Positions 26,648-36,514 are shown, counted from the first letter of the stretch. The stretch is 64,000 bases of DNA from Pseudomonas sp. dw_358 (GCF_018449655.1 NZ_JAAVUX010000008.1:174634-238633), one strand, 5' to 3'. Notes: generated from the letters alone by a model not told the origin. Translations and numbers: made by a program.

Positions 26648-28732
26648 ATGGCGACACTCGCGGCATCGGCCACCCTCGAAAATGAGCAGAGCAAAGCCAC
26701 CCTTTATTACCCGGGCTACCGTGCCGATATCGATGGACTCAGAGCCATTGCTGTTCTGGCTGTGGTGGGTTATCACGCCTTTCCTTCCACCATTCGTGGC
26801 GGCTTCGTCGGCGTAGATGTGTTCTTCGTCATCTCGGGCTTTTTGATCTCCAGCATCATTTTCAACAGCCTGCAAAAAGGCCAGTTCAGTTTCGCCGAGT
26901 TTTACACCAAACGCGCCTTGCGTATCTTCCCGGCCTTGTTGATTGTGCTGCTGGGTTGTTTTATCGCAGGCTGGTTTACGTTATTTGCCGATGAATTTCG
27001 GCAACTGGGCAAACATATACTGGGCGGCGCCCTCTTCTCCTCCAATCTGTTCCTGTGGAACGAGAGTGGATACTTCGACACAACCGGCGAAGTCAAACCG
27101 CTCTTGCATCTCTGGTCTCTGGGTATCGAAGAACAGTTCTACCTGGCCTGGCCGCTGGTGGTATGGGTGATCTGGAAACGCAAGTTCAGCGTCCTGGCGG
27201 CGGTCACCGCGCTATGGCTCATTTCGTTTTCACTGAATCTCTACCTCATCGGCACGGCCCCCTCCTTCACCTTCTATATGCCGCAGACACGCATGTGGGA
27301 GTTGCTAAGCGGGGCCATGGTCGCCTATTGGGCGCAGCCGGCGGTGGACAATGTGGCTTATCTGCCACGGCTCAAGGCACGCCTCAAGCGTTACTTTGAA
27401 GGGCATGCGCGTCTGGAAGCCGCCGTGCGCAACACGGCGGCGGTAGCGGGCGCTGCATTGCTGGCCACCGCGTTTGCGCTAGTCCGCGCCGAAGACGCTT
27501 TCCCAGGCTGGTGGGCCACATTGCCGGTCGCCGGCACGGCGTTGATCATCCTCGCCGGTGGTGGTGGCTGGATCAACCGGCATCTGCTGAGCCAAAAGGT
27601 TGTGATCTGGTTCGGTTTGATCAGCTTCCCGCTCTACCTCTGGCATTGGCCACTGCTGTCGTTTTCCCGGATCATCGAAGGCGAGTTTCCGTCCAGGGAA
27701 GTTCGCGTCACGATGATGCTGCTGGCCGTGGCGCTGGCGTGGCTGACTTACCGCTTTGTCGAAACGCCAATCCGGCACAAGCGGATCAAGGTTCCGGCGC
27801 GTGGGCTGTATCTCGTGCTGATCGTGATGGGGGGCCTGGGCGTCAGTGCGTTTGTTACCGACGGCTTCAAGCAGCGCAGCAACATGCAGGGCTCGGGCGC
27901 GGCCTTTGCCCAGTTCGTAGGGCCCGTGTGGCAGTTCACCAACAACCCCACCTGCATGACACGCTATCCTTACAACGGAGCGGGCAAAGGCAACCGCTGG
28001 TTCTGCATGACCAACCAGAACCTGCCGCCCACAGTGCTGCTCTACGGCAACAGCTACGCCAACCACCTGTACCCGGGGCTAACGCAGACCCCTGCCCTGG
28101 CGGGCAACACCTTCCTGTCCATTGGTAACTGTGCGGTGGGTGCGGCGGAGCAGGCGACCCCCTATGCCGATGAAGGCATGAGCCCCTGCCAGGCGAAGGA
28201 AGCGCACGAGCAGGAAGACTTCCTGTTCGACCTGGTGCGCCACAACCCCAGCCTCAAGTACGTAATCATCGACGGGCTGTCGGTCATGGGGGACGAGGCT
28301 TACTACGCGCGGATCGACAAGCGGATCGACACCCTGACGGCGCAGCATCTCAAGGTCATCGTGTTCGTGCCGCACCTGCGTTTCGACACCGACATCAAGG
28401 AATGCTTCTCGCGGTTCCCCGGGGTCAAGCCCAGCCCGGCCTGTATCGTGGCAGCATCGGCGCGAGCGGACTTCACCCGGAAATTCCAGCCCCTTGAGGA
28501 CTACGTGCACGCCAGCCATCCCAACGTGCAGTTCTTCGACCAGAATGCCGCTGTGTGCGATGACGTCCACTGCTCCATGACAATGAATGGCATGCCCGTG
28601 TTTCGTGATCAATTCAAGCATTACTCGGAGTATGCCAGCGGCCGGGTGGCCAAGCTGTTCAGTACCTGGGCAATGCAAAACGCACCCGACTTGATTGCCC
28701 CCTTGCAGGCGAACGCCCAGCCCATCAACTGA
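26648..28732 (+). CDS. OafA-type acyltransferase with SGNH domain
   Basis: A 694-residue membrane O-acyltransferase. The N-terminal acyltransferase-3 domain (about residues 25-400) has RADIDGLRAIAVLAVVGYHAF, with the conserved His, and the conserved GVDVFFVISGFLI. About 10 membrane helices follow. The periplasmic C-terminal SGNH domain (about residues 450-690) starts at VLLYGNSYANHLYPGL, where the usual GDSH is GNSY, and ends with a DxxxH-like stretch FRDQFKHYS. Such fusions O-acetylate surface polysaccharides or peptidoglycan. GGACAGGAG precedes the ATG. No polysaccharide genes are adjacent, so it may be a cargo gene. Confidence 0.88.
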   Translation: MATLAASATLENEQSKATLYYPGYRADIDGLRAIAVLAVVGYHAFPSTIRGGFVGVDVFFVISGFLISSIIFNSLQKGQFSFAEFYTKRALRIFPALLIVLLGCFIAGWFTLFADEFRQLGKHILGGALFSSNLFLWNESGYFDTTGEVKPLLHLWSLGIEEQFYLAWPLVVWVIWKRKFSVLAAVTALWLISFSLNLYLIGTAPSFTFYMPQTRMWELLSGAMVAYWAQPAVDNVAYLPRLKARLKRYFEGHARLEAAVRNTAAVAGAALLATAFALVRAEDAFPGWWATLPVAGTALIILAGGGGWINRHLLSQKVVIWFGLISFPLYLWHWPLLSFSRIIEGEFPSREVRVTMMLLAVALAWLTYRFVETPIRHKRIKVPARGLYLVLIVMGGLGVSAFVTDGFKQRSNMQGSGAAFAQFVGPVWQFTNNPTCMTRYPYNGAGKGNRWFCMTNQNLPPTVLLYGNSYANHLYPGLTQTPALAGNTFLSIGNCAVGAAEQATPYADEGMSPCQAKEAHEQEDFLFDLVRHNPSLKYVIIDGLSVMGDEAYYARIDKRIDTLTAQHLKVIVFVPHLRFDTDIKECFSRFPGVKPSPACIVAASARADFTRKFQPLEDYVHASHPNVQFFDQNAAVCDDVHCSMTMNGMPVFRDQFKHYSEYASGRVAKLFSTWAMQNAPDLIAPLQANAQPIN

Positions 28733-29562
28733 CCGCTGTCCAGTACGGTTCCAGGCCGAGTGTTATGGAACCGAAACACGGCCTATTCAGGGTTCCGCCA
28801 TTGGGAAGCCTACTTCCCGGCCGATACTTCCAGGAACAATCAGGCAGCCCGTTCAAGGATGACCTTTGTCCATCCTTCTTAAAATCATCGGCACTAACGG
28901 TTTGATGAAGGCGCTGTCGGCGCGAGAAAGGCTGAATTCGCCCATCCGAGAGGCTGTATAACCGCGTTGACGTGTTCCAGGCCGCTACCGATGCGACCCG
29001 CGGCATTGGCTGTGCGCTCGCTCAGCCAACGAACGTCGATACGCCAAGACGATGAGGCCCATGAATGTTTGTAAGCGGCCAGCGAACACACGTTGCACAG
29101 ATCAGGCAAGCATCCATTGATACGACAACAGCCCCCCTATCTCGTTGGTTCGCTGCGTCGGCACAACCATGTCAGGGATGCTGAAGCAAATACGCCGCTC
29201 AGAGGTGTCCAGTACCAGGGCAGCAGAGCGAGCGTTAAGATTGTCTGTGCCGGGTCGATGCAAGATGCACATTAGCACTGATGATTAGCCCAAGAGGCCG
29301 ACCATGATATTTCTCGTTAGGAGTAAACCCACCGAAACGCGTGCTGTAGTGTTTTTCGTTCTAGTCGACGTAGCGATAGCTTTAGCCCATCAATTTTGAT
29401 GCTAATAAATCCAGGACGAATCTTGTGGCGTTCGGGATTTTAAGCCTCCGGCCCGTCAGCTTTGCTAACCGCCATAGCTTATAAATTCTTTTCTCCTGAT
29501 GTGCCGGGCAGGGCTAAAGTTTTGGCTGTCTAAGCCGAAATACTCGAAAGACAATAAATATT
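28733..29562. other. Gene-poor region
   Basis: About 830 bp without a convincing gene. On the minus strand 29102-29272 a 56-codon frame (MCILHRPGTDNLNARSAALV, later PTQRTNEIGGLLSYQWMLA) has a plausible composition but no ribosome site and no recognised family. The DNA becomes AT-rich towards 29550. Confidence 0.45.
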
Positions 29563-29574
29563 TTGAGAAAGGCC

Positions 29575-30066
29575 ATGAGGCGAAACGATTATGATTTCAA
29601 GATCGTTGCTTTGAAGAGAAAAAGGAAAAACCTTCGGCTGTGGCTGCTTTTTTTAGTTTTTGTTATCACTTTGTTAGCTCGATGTGAGAATGGCAGCCCT
29701 GTCCGAATAAATTATGCCGATGAGTATAACTCGCTTCATTTAAAGCAGCTTTCTGCTTGTGAAAGTGCTCATATGCGGATGCCGAACACGGCGGGTTCAC
29801 AGCGAGCTATTTATTCTCTCAGAAAAGGTGGTAGTGTCGATATAAGTTTGCTCAAGGGATTATGGATTAGCTTTGATGCCGATGAAACCAAGTGTTATGC
29901 AACCCTTGCGGAGGGGTTAATATTTTGGGATAACGGGAGGTTGGCGCCCCCCATCTTCCAGATAGCGCGTCAGCGCTACCCAGCGTTTCAAACTGTAATC
30001 CAGGGCTTTGGCAGTCGCCGATCCGTTGGGTACGAGTTCGCGATGGGTCAGCATCCAATCGTGTAA
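29575..30066 (+). pseudogene. Membrane-anchored hypothetical protein truncated by IS66
   Basis: From ATG 29575 the protein has a basic start, one hydrophobic helix (LWLLFLVFVITLLA) and an extracytoplasmic domain with three cysteines. At about 29940 the frame enters the end of the IS66 element, so the last 40 residues are antisense IS DNA and the natural C-terminus is lost. The gene is AT-rich. The family is unknown to me. Confidence 0.6.
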
Positions 30067-31227
30067 AGCATTCGCCAGCGGCACCGCTTTTTCTTACCGT
30101 ACGCGGCAGCGATCTTTGTTGTTCATCTCTCGCGTCAAGCGTTCAACTTCGTACAAGCCACCTATCGAGTGCAGTGCCTGTTCGGCCAGCTGACTTTTAT
30201 TCGCCACGTGCAGATCGAAAAACTTACGCCGGGCATGGGCCATGCAGCCGATTTCGGTAATACCCTTCTCGAAGCCTGCTTTGTAGCCAGCAAAGTCATC
30301 GCACACCAGCTTGCCGTTCCAAGAGCCGAGGAAGTTACGCGCATGTTCACCCGCCCGGCTCGGGCTGAAGTCATAAACCACAGCTTTGAGCACCGAAAAT
30401 GGCGTGGTGCAGTAAGCCCAGACATAGGCGCGATGGGTCTTCTTTTTACCGGGTGCGAGCATTTGCACCGGCGTTTCGTCGGCATGAACAACGCGCTGAG
30501 CCAGCACAGCTTCTCGCAGGGCATCCACCAGCGCCTGAAGCTGTACCCCCGTCTGTCCGACCCATTGGGCTAGTGTCGAACGGGGAATCGCTAAACCGGC
30601 TCGCTCGAATATTTTTTCCTGTCGGTACAGCGGCAAGTGGTCAGCGAACTTCGCCACCATCACATGCGCCAGCAGGCCGGCAGTTGGGATTCCCTTGTCG
30701 ATGATATGGGCCGGCACCGGTGCCTGAATCAGCGTCTCGCAGTGACGACAGGCCCACTTTCCACGCACATGTTGTTCGACGGTAAATACGCCCGGCGTGT
30801 AATCCAGCTTCTCACTGACGTCCTCGCCAATGCGCTGGAGTTGGCAGCCGCAAGTGCACTCTGTGTTTTCTGGTTCGTGATGAATCACGGTACGTGGAAA
30901 CTGCGGCGGCAGCGGTGCACGCTTGGGACGTTGCTTCAGTTTTTCTGGAGCAGCAGGTGGCTGCAATGCCTTCAACTCGGTATCGATTGCTTCAAGATCA
31001 GTGCAGAGCAAGTCGTCGAGCAAGTGGCCTTGATCTGGGCTGATCTGCTCGCTGCGTTTGGCAAACCGGTGGCGCTTGAGAATGGCGATCTCGTGCGTCA
31101 GCTGTTCGATGATGGTTTGGTCGCGATGGATCTTTCTGTCCATGGTATCGACCTTCGACAGCAACTGCGCTGCGAATGTACGCAGTTGGTCAGGTGTCAT
31201 TTGGTCGAGATCGGACAGAGAAGTCAT
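29940..31227 (-). pseudogene. tnpC: IS66 transposase TnpC, nonsense mutation and 3' truncation
   Basis: The first 377 codons are a normal IS66 transposase, including the zinc-binding CTCGCQL and CRHC pairs and the acidic core (HADETPVQML, LVCDDFAGYK). A TAA at 30094-30096 interrupts the frame after DRCRVR. Translation past it continues in frame as EKAVPLANALHDWMLTHREL and ALDYSLKRWVALTRYLEDG, so a single base change (CAA to TAA) is the likely cause. Homology stops at about 29940 before the last catalytic Glu region. Confidence 0.85.
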
Positions 31228-31288
31228 AGGCTGGATTTTACCAAAGCCGGCCGCTTGCAGCAGTAGCTCTAGGAGCTAACAACTTTAT

Positions 31289-31624
31289 TTAAAGCAGAGT
31301 AATTGCACCTCCCGCGCCGACACGTTGCCAAGGCAACCCGAGTACCAAGGCCTGAAGTTGTTCGGCATCCAGTTCCAGCTCGCCGCCTTGCCGGATACCT
31401 AGCCAGTGAAACTTGCCTTGATTCAAACGGCGAGCGGCGAGCCAGACACCAATCCCGTCGTGAACCAACACCTTCATGCGATTGGCGCGGCGATTGGCAA
31501 AGAGATAAGCGCAGTGCGGCTTCGCCGCACCGAACACAGCGACCACTCTGGCCAATGCAGTCTCAGTACCGGCGCGCATGTCCATGGGTTCGGTGGCGAG
31601 CCAGACGGCATCGATGCGAATCAT
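31289..31624 (-). CDS. tnpB: IS66 accessory protein TnpB
   Basis: A 111-residue IS66 Orf2 protein with the usual WLATEPMDMRAG near the start and FANRRANRMKVLVHDG in the middle. Translation begins at ATG 31624, overlapping the tnpA stop by 4 bp. It is complete. Confidence 0.88.
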   Translation of the reverse strand: MIRIDAVWLATEPMDMRAGTETALARVVAVFGAAKPHCAYLFANRRANRMKVLVHDGIGVWLAARRLNQGKFHWLGIRQGGELELDAEQLQALVLGLPWQRVGAGGAITLL

Positions 31625-31938
31625 TGGGCGAGGCCACGAATGAAACTCGCGCAGCCGTCCGGATCTGAGGCTGGCCATTTAACGGTGATGGATTTGTCGC
31701 CCAGAGGCAGGGAGATGATCACCATTTCTTCTGATAAGCGTCTCGGAACTGCTTTTACGGGAACGAACGCTGGCAGGGTGGTAGGTGATTGATCTTGGTA
31801 AATCGGCAGCCACTTGCGGATCACGTTGGCGTTGATGCCGTGATGGATGGCTACGCTGGAAATCGTCGCCCCCGGTTGCAGGCATTGCTGGACGACCTGG
31901 GCTTTGAACGGTTTGGGATAAGAGCTTCGTTGGCGCAT
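31621..31938 (-). CDS. tnpA: IS66 accessory protein TnpA
   Basis: A 105-residue Orf1 protein with a transposase-8-like helix-turn-helix: YPKPFKAQVVQQCLQPGA, then HHGINANVIRKWL. It is complete and translationally coupled to tnpB. Confidence 0.88.
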   Translation of the reverse strand: MRQRSSYPKPFKAQVVQQCLQPGATISSVAIHHGINANVIRKWLPIYQDQSPTTLPAFVPVKAVPRRLSEEMVIISLPLGDKSITVKWPASDPDGCASFIRGLAQ

Positions 31939-32010
31939 GGAAATCCTGGCGATAAGGGAGATCGCGTCCGCTTAAAATACGCGGACACCATCGCCCTTAA
32001 TGCTGGAGTT

Positions 32011-32037
32011 CGGTAGGTGACTTGGCCGGACACTTAC
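32011..32037 (-). repeat. IS66 terminal inverted repeat
   Basis: Read on the minus strand it starts GTAAGTGTCCGGCC and continues AAGTCACCTACCG, the typical IS66 end. No partner copy remains near 29940. Confidence 0.7.
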
Positions 32038-32259
32038 CTTTCTTCTGCCACATCGTGATTTGATTCTCGTCGCTCCATCACTTCTGGAGGAGGTTGCCTG
32101 CGTGATATCGAACCCGAATCCGTCACCAAAATGCTCGCCTGCAGCACCTCGATTCTGGGTGTAAAGCAGTACACGGGCTCGTCTCAGAAATCGGAAAATA
32201 AAGCACGCCAAGCCGATTGCAGCGATTTTCCAGCGCAGTCACAGCATTTTCTCTTTTCC

Positions 32260-32279
32260 GTAAGTGAGTTTTCACTTAC
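32260..32279. promoter_or_regulatory. TetR operator palindrome
   Basis: GTAAGTGA-gttt-TCACTTAC is a perfect 8-bp dyad, 24 bp before the TetR start codon. Size and position fit an autoregulatory TetR operator controlling the TetR-NmrA-ferredoxin operon. Confidence 0.65.
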
Positions 32280-32303
32280 TCTGTATGCAAAGGAGAAATC
32301 GCT

Positions 32304-33008
32304 ATGCCTAAGCAATCCAGAAAACTTGACGCAGCAGATCGGAAAGAAGCCATCTTGGTAGCAGCAGCCTCTGTGTTCGCAAGGCTTGGTCGAGACGGCG
32401 CCACAACCAAAGACATCGCAAAAGCGGCAGGTGTTTCCGAAGCCCTTCTGTACAAACACTTTTCAGGGAAGGACGCGCTATACGAAGCACTTGAAAGCCA
32501 TTGCGTTGAAGCGCACGCGGTTGGCACTTATCTTTTCGATGACGCAACGCCCTCGACCGAGAGTCTGGTGAAGGGGGTCGCTGTGCTGGTGCAGGCTGTG
32601 TTTGCGGGGATAGGAGAACAGCAGTCCCACGAGGACACTAAGCGTCTCGTCACAGCCAGCCTGCTCGGCGATGGCCGGTTGGCGAAGGCGTTCCTAGCTC
32701 GACACGTGAATCCGTGGATCTGTGTTTTTGAGAAATCCCTTGAATCCGCCCAGTCGGCTGGCGACGTTGAAGAGGGTATTCACGTAGGCAAGGCGGAAAT
32801 CTGGTTTGTCCATCATCTCGCCCACACGCTGCATCTGATCAGTCTCGCTAAAGACGAGCTTGTGGACTACGGCATGCCTCGGCAAACGTTGATCGAAAGC
32901 ACCGTCCGCTTTCTATTGCGCGGCCTTGGATTAAAGAACGCTGCCATAGACCGGGATTACAACCCGAAAGAGCTGACCACCCTTTTTGAACGAATCAACC
33001 GAGCGTAA
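32304..33008 (+). CDS. TetR/AcrR family regulator
   Basis: A 234-residue regulator with the HTH stretch GATTKDIAKAAGVSEALLYKHFSGKDALY. AAAGGAG precedes the ATG. It is the first gene of a tight operon: the NmrA gene starts 3 bp after its stop and the ferredoxin gene one base after that. The palindrome at 32260-32279 is its probable operator. Confidence 0.9.
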   Translation: MPKQSRKLDAADRKEAILVAAASVFARLGRDGATTKDIAKAAGVSEALLYKHFSGKDALYEALESHCVEAHAVGTYLFDDATPSTESLVKGVAVLVQAVFAGIGEQQSHEDTKRLVTASLLGDGRLAKAFLARHVNPWICVFEKSLESAQSAGDVEEGIHVGKAEIWFVHHLAHTLHLISLAKDELVDYGMPRQTLIESTVRFLLRGLGLKNAAIDRDYNPKELTTLFERINRA

Positions 33009-33011
33009 ATC

Positions 33012-33911
33012 ATGACACCCATCAAAAAGATTGCAGTCATCGGCGCGACAGGCCGTCTTGGCGCGCCGGTGACGGCAGAATTAGCAAAGCGTTTTCAAGT
33101 TCGGGCGATCGTCCGTTCTCCAGATAAGGCCAAAGCGATGCTTCCGCCTCAGATCGAGATTGCGCAAGGCAATCTCCGGGACGTAGATAGCCTACGCGCG
33201 GCACTGGAGGGCATGGACGCTATTTACCTCAATCTCGCTACCGAAACGGCGAATTTAGACCTTCCATTTTATGAAGAGCGAGAGGGCGTGGAGAATGTGA
33301 TGACCGCTATTCAAGGACTGAACATTCAATACATCGCAAAGATTGGCGCACTCGGCGCCTACCCTCCAGCTCTTAAAAGCCTGAAAGACAACATGGTTCC
33401 GAACATCATCAGGATGGAGGGGCACAAGATCATCGCGGACTCCGGTATCCCCCATACGTTCTTTGCCCCTACGCATTTCATGGAATTGCTGCCGAACATG
33501 ATCAATAAAAACGCCTTGCAATGGATCGGAAATACAAAGATAAAGATTTATTGGATCAGCGTTGTCGATTATGCGCAGCAGGTGGTTAAGGCCTTTGAAA
33601 ATCATGCATCCATACCGGAGCATTGTGCGGTTCAGGGCCCCGAAGCCATCTCTGTCAGGCAGGCGATGAAACGCTTTGTTGAGCACTACGATCCCACTTT
33701 AAAAATTCGCATTGCTCCCTTATGGGTGATGAAGATCATCGGTTTCTTCAACCCCCATATGAAGTTTGTCGCTCATCTTTTTGAATATTTCGGGAATCAT
33801 GAGGACCCCTTCTACGCCGAGCAAACCTGGCAAAAACTGGGTAAGCCGAAAACAACCCTTGAACTGTTCGCAAAAAAAATACGCCAGAAAAATCAAACGG
33901 TAAAGGGCTGA
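33012..33911 (+). CDS. NmrA-like NAD(P)-binding protein
   Basis: A 299-residue atypical short-chain dehydrogenase with the N-terminal NAD(P) motif IGATGRLGAPV. The family includes redox sensors that bind NAD(P) and enzymes acting on small carbonyl compounds; no clear Tyr-xxx-Lys pair is seen. It lies between a TetR regulator and a ferredoxin, so a redox-related job is likely. It has a lower GC content than core genes. Confidence 0.82.
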   Translation: MTPIKKIAVIGATGRLGAPVTAELAKRFQVRAIVRSPDKAKAMLPPQIEIAQGNLRDVDSLRAALEGMDAIYLNLATETANLDLPFYEEREGVENVMTAIQGLNIQYIAKIGALGAYPPALKSLKDNMVPNIIRMEGHKIIADSGIPHTFFAPTHFMELLPNMINKNALQWIGNTKIKIYWISVVDYAQQVVKAFENHASIPEHCAVQGPEAISVRQAMKRFVEHYDPTLKIRIAPLWVMKIIGFFNPHMKFVAHLFEYFGNHEDPFYAEQTWQKLGKPKTTLELFAKKIRQKNQTVKG

Positions 33912-33912
33912 C

Positions 33913-34218
33913 ATGAATACACATAAATGTCTCGACACGAATCGTCCCTCCGGCCGAGTTATCCCAGTTGTGGATTTCAGTCGATGCGAGGGGAAAGACG
34001 CTTGCGTAATCGTTTGTCCCTACGACGTTTTCAAAGTTCAACCGATTGAACCGTCTGACTACAAACAACTTTCGTTCCTCGCAAAAATAAAGAACCGTGT
34101 TCATCGAGGCCTGGTCGCCTACACACCCAATGCGGATCAATGCCATGCCTGTGGCTTGTGCGTGACAGCGTGCCCAGAGCAGGCTATCAAACTGGTAAAC
34201 GTAGGCAGGGCAGAATAA
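33913..34218 (+). CDS. Ferredoxin with two [4Fe-4S] motifs
   Basis: A 101-residue iron-sulfur protein. The C-terminal cluster motif is classical, CHACGLCVTACP. The N-terminal one is spaced differently (CEGKDACVIVCP), as in several 7Fe or 8Fe ferredoxins. Between them lies an insertion of about 35 residues. It would carry electrons to a partner, possibly the NmrA-like protein or an enzyme elsewhere. It is the last gene of the TetR-NmrA-ferredoxin operon. Confidence 0.88.
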   Translation: MNTHKCLDTNRPSGRVIPVVDFSRCEGKDACVIVCPYDVFKVQPIEPSDYKQLSFLAKIKNRVHRGLVAYTPNADQCHACGLCVTACPEQAIKLVNVGRAE

Positions 34219-34360
34219 TTTTCGCGATATAAGACATTGTAAATGCATCAGCCGTTATCGTTCCAAAATGCGATGAGGGCGATGGGACGGTCTCCCTGTG
34301 CGCCTATGCGCTCTACCCCCCGTCAGAACGAAACCCTGTTTCGCCCCCGCCAGAGCCCCC

Positions 34361-34831
34361 TCAGCCGACCAATCGCTTGTGCATAGGCGTGCATGCCAGC
34401 TCAAGCCCCGAAGGCGAGGTATAGATGCCGCCTACCTCCCCGTGGTAACCACACCGATGGTAGAACGCAGTGGCATTCGGGGTCGCGTCCAGATGAATTT
34501 CAGCAAGCCCAACCTCAAGCGCCAGCCGCTCCAGGTACTGGATCATGGCTTTACCAATGCCCTGCCCCATGAACGCGGGTAGCACAAACAGAGCGCCCAA
34601 CTCTCCGGTCTGGAAATCGATCAGACCCGTGGCAACCGCCACTTCCCCCCACCATGCAATAGAGTACTGGCGTTCTACTCTGGCCCGGTAGCGCTCGGTC
34701 AACGGCACCTGTGTCCAGGCTTGAACCTGTTCTGGCGTGTAAACGGCAATACACTGGTGTCGTATGGCCTGAAGCCGGATATCGAAAGCGACCTCGGCGT
34801 CGCTGTACCTGGCCGGACGGATCTGCAACAT
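34361..34831 (-). CDS. GNAT N-acetyltransferase
   Basis: A 156-residue acetyltransferase with the acetyl-CoA loop ALFVLPAFMGQGIGKAMI and a late NATAFYHRCGY. The start is fixed by AGGAG about 7 bp before ATG 34831; the ATG at 34837 would be too close to it. The substrate is unknown. Confidence 0.88.
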   Translation of the reverse strand: MLQIRPARYSDAEVAFDIRLQAIRHQCIAVYTPEQVQAWTQVPLTERYRARVERQYSIAWWGEVAVATGLIDFQTGELGALFVLPAFMGQGIGKAMIQYLERLALEVGLAEIHLDATPNATAFYHRCGYHGEVGGIYTSPSGLELACTPMHKRLVG

Positions 34832-34960
34832 GCTCATTCTCCTGTGGGTTGCGCCTGCAACGCCGGGATGTTCGGCTCGGAGCGCTACCGGGCTAAAAGC
34901 AGCCGATAGACAACCCTTACCTACACAGCTAGCGTGCCCCCTTAACTCAGAGGCCGGACC

Positions 34961-35404
34961 ATGGACGTGATTACGCACTACTCAGACGAACACCACCGAA
35001 CGGCCGTCATGACCCTCTGGAAAATTGTGTTCGGCTACGAAACCGCGCATCACACGCCCAGTCTTGCTATCGACAAGAAACTTGCCGTCGACGACGGCCT
35101 CTTCTTTGTCGCGCTGGCAGACGATGAAGTCACCGGCACCGTTCTCGCAGGTTACGACGGCCACCGTGGTTGGTTGTACTCGGTTGCGGTGCATCCTGCA
35201 CATCGAGGGAAGGGCTTGGGGGCCAGGCTGGTTCATCATGCCGAGCGTGCCTTGACCCAGTTGGGCTGCATGAAAATCAATTTGCAGATCCTCAGGGCGA
35301 ATGAGGGCGTCACCGCCTTCTATGAAGCGTTGGGCTATTCGACCGAGCCCCATATCAGTATGGGAAAAAAAATCGAGTCGAATATCGTGCCCCCCGACGT
35401 GTAG
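34961..35404 (+). CDS. GNAT N-acetyltransferase
   Basis: A 147-residue acetyltransferase resembling the YpeA group. The acetyl-CoA loop VAVHPAHRGKGLGARLV and GVTAFYEALGY are clear. It diverges from the GNAT gene at 34361 with about 130 bp between starts. The substrate is unknown. Confidence 0.88.
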   Translation: MDVITHYSDEHHRTAVMTLWKIVFGYETAHHTPSLAIDKKLAVDDGLFFVALADDEVTGTVLAGYDGHRGWLYSVAVHPAHRGKGLGARLVHHAERALTQLGCMKINLQILRANEGVTAFYEALGYSTEPHISMGKKIESNIVPPDV

Positions 35405-35531
35405 GCTGGGAATACGCGTTTGCGCCCGCGCTTCAGTATGGGTTGCTGACGCCCCGTTGCTCGACACCCCGGGTGTTCGATTCACTCGCCAGGAACGGGC
35501 TCTGATGACGCCTAGAGTTGGGCAGTCTCAG

Positions 35532-35660
35532 TCAAACATTCAGTGGCTTGGTCATGATGAGGGTGCGCTCGGCGCCATGGAACTCGTCGCGGACTTGCTG
35601 ATACCCCAACGCGGTATACTGCGTGCTGATCGAGACGCTTGATGACGACGTTGCTCGCGG
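35532..35660 (-). pseudogene. Acetyltransferase C-terminal remnant
   Basis: On the minus strand YTALGYQQVRDEFHGAERTL followed by IMTKPL and a stop at 35532 is the typical end of a GNAT enzyme. Slightly upstream the likely continuation (ASNVVIKRLDQHAVYR) is in another frame, so the fragment is frameshifted as well as truncated. It adds to the GNAT cluster here. Confidence 0.5.
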
Positions 35661-35669
35661 GTATGAACG

Positions 35670-36287
35670 ATGCGTCTACCGATTGATCGGTCGCTCACTG
35701 CCCTCAATACTGTGGACCCCGGAGCCGCCCTACGCTTCAAAGGCATTGAACCCGGCAGAGCGTTTATCAGGAAGCATGGCTTGAACAACCTGACCCTTAG
35801 AAACGCCTTGGTCACTGACGCCGCCGTGCTGTGCGAAGCAGAGCGTGAAACCGCTCGAACACCTGGGCTGCTGATCTCGCGCGCGAGTGAACTCAGTCGT
35901 GAATCCTTTGCGGATAAAATCGATGCGTTGTCCCGTACAGGTTTATACATGGTGGCCGAGCGAAACGGCCTGGTGGTCGGTCATGCGCTATTGGAACCGT
36001 TCGGGCTTGAGGCCCTCGCTCACGTATCCAGTCTGACGGTCGTTGTTCATCCGGGCAACCTTGGGCAAGGTGTGGGTCACGCACTGATGACTGCATTGCT
36101 GGAATGGGCCCGAGCGCAGCCGGCCCTGCTCAAGATCGAGCTGCGGGTGCGTGAAACCAATTCCCGCGCTCGGCGCCTTTACGCGACGTTCGGATTTGTC
36201 GAGGAAGGACGCTTGCAAAAGCGAATTTTGCTGCCGGACGGGACCTTTGTTGCCGATGTGCACATGGCATGGTTTGCCTCTGATTGA
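35670..36287 (+). CDS. GNAT N-acetyltransferase
   Basis: A 205-residue frame with the GNAT core from about residue 40: LTLRNALVTDA, then VVVHPGNLGQGVGHALM and NSRARRLYATFGF. The first 38 residues are not part of the domain, so the true start may be TTG or another codon near 35780. The protein probably acetylates a small molecule or a protein N-terminus. Confidence 0.8.
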   Translation: MRLPIDRSLTALNTVDPGAALRFKGIEPGRAFIRKHGLNNLTLRNALVTDAAVLCEAERETARTPGLLISRASELSRESFADKIDALSRTGLYMVAERNGLVVGHALLEPFGLEALAHVSSLTVVVHPGNLGQGVGHALMTALLEWARAQPALLKIELRVRETNSRARRLYATFGFVEEGRLQKRILLPDGTFVADVHMAWFASD

Positions 36288-36514
36288 TACGTTCAGGAAA
36301 TGTCGACTTTGCGGTCTACCGCCTGTGCGACGGCGACGCCTGCGCCTGTAGCGCGGCTTTTGTGGCGGGCGGCAGTGAGGGCGCCGTCGAGGCCGTCGTT
36401 ATTGAACAGCTGACGCACGCTCGGCGTCTTGCGTGACTGACACGATATTGCCCGCGGGTGCCCACCCCGGTTAAGGTACCAATCCCCACCCTGGCCGTTA
36501 GAGAAAATTCACAC

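Larger units (their letters stand above)
29940..32037 (-). mobile_element. IS66-family element, one end deleted
   Basis: Genes tnpA, tnpB and tnpC are in the normal order on the minus strand. The upstream end is intact with its terminal repeat (32011-32037). The downstream end is missing: tnpC homology stops near 29940 inside another gene. TnpC also has an internal stop codon, so the element should be immobile. Confidence 0.85.
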
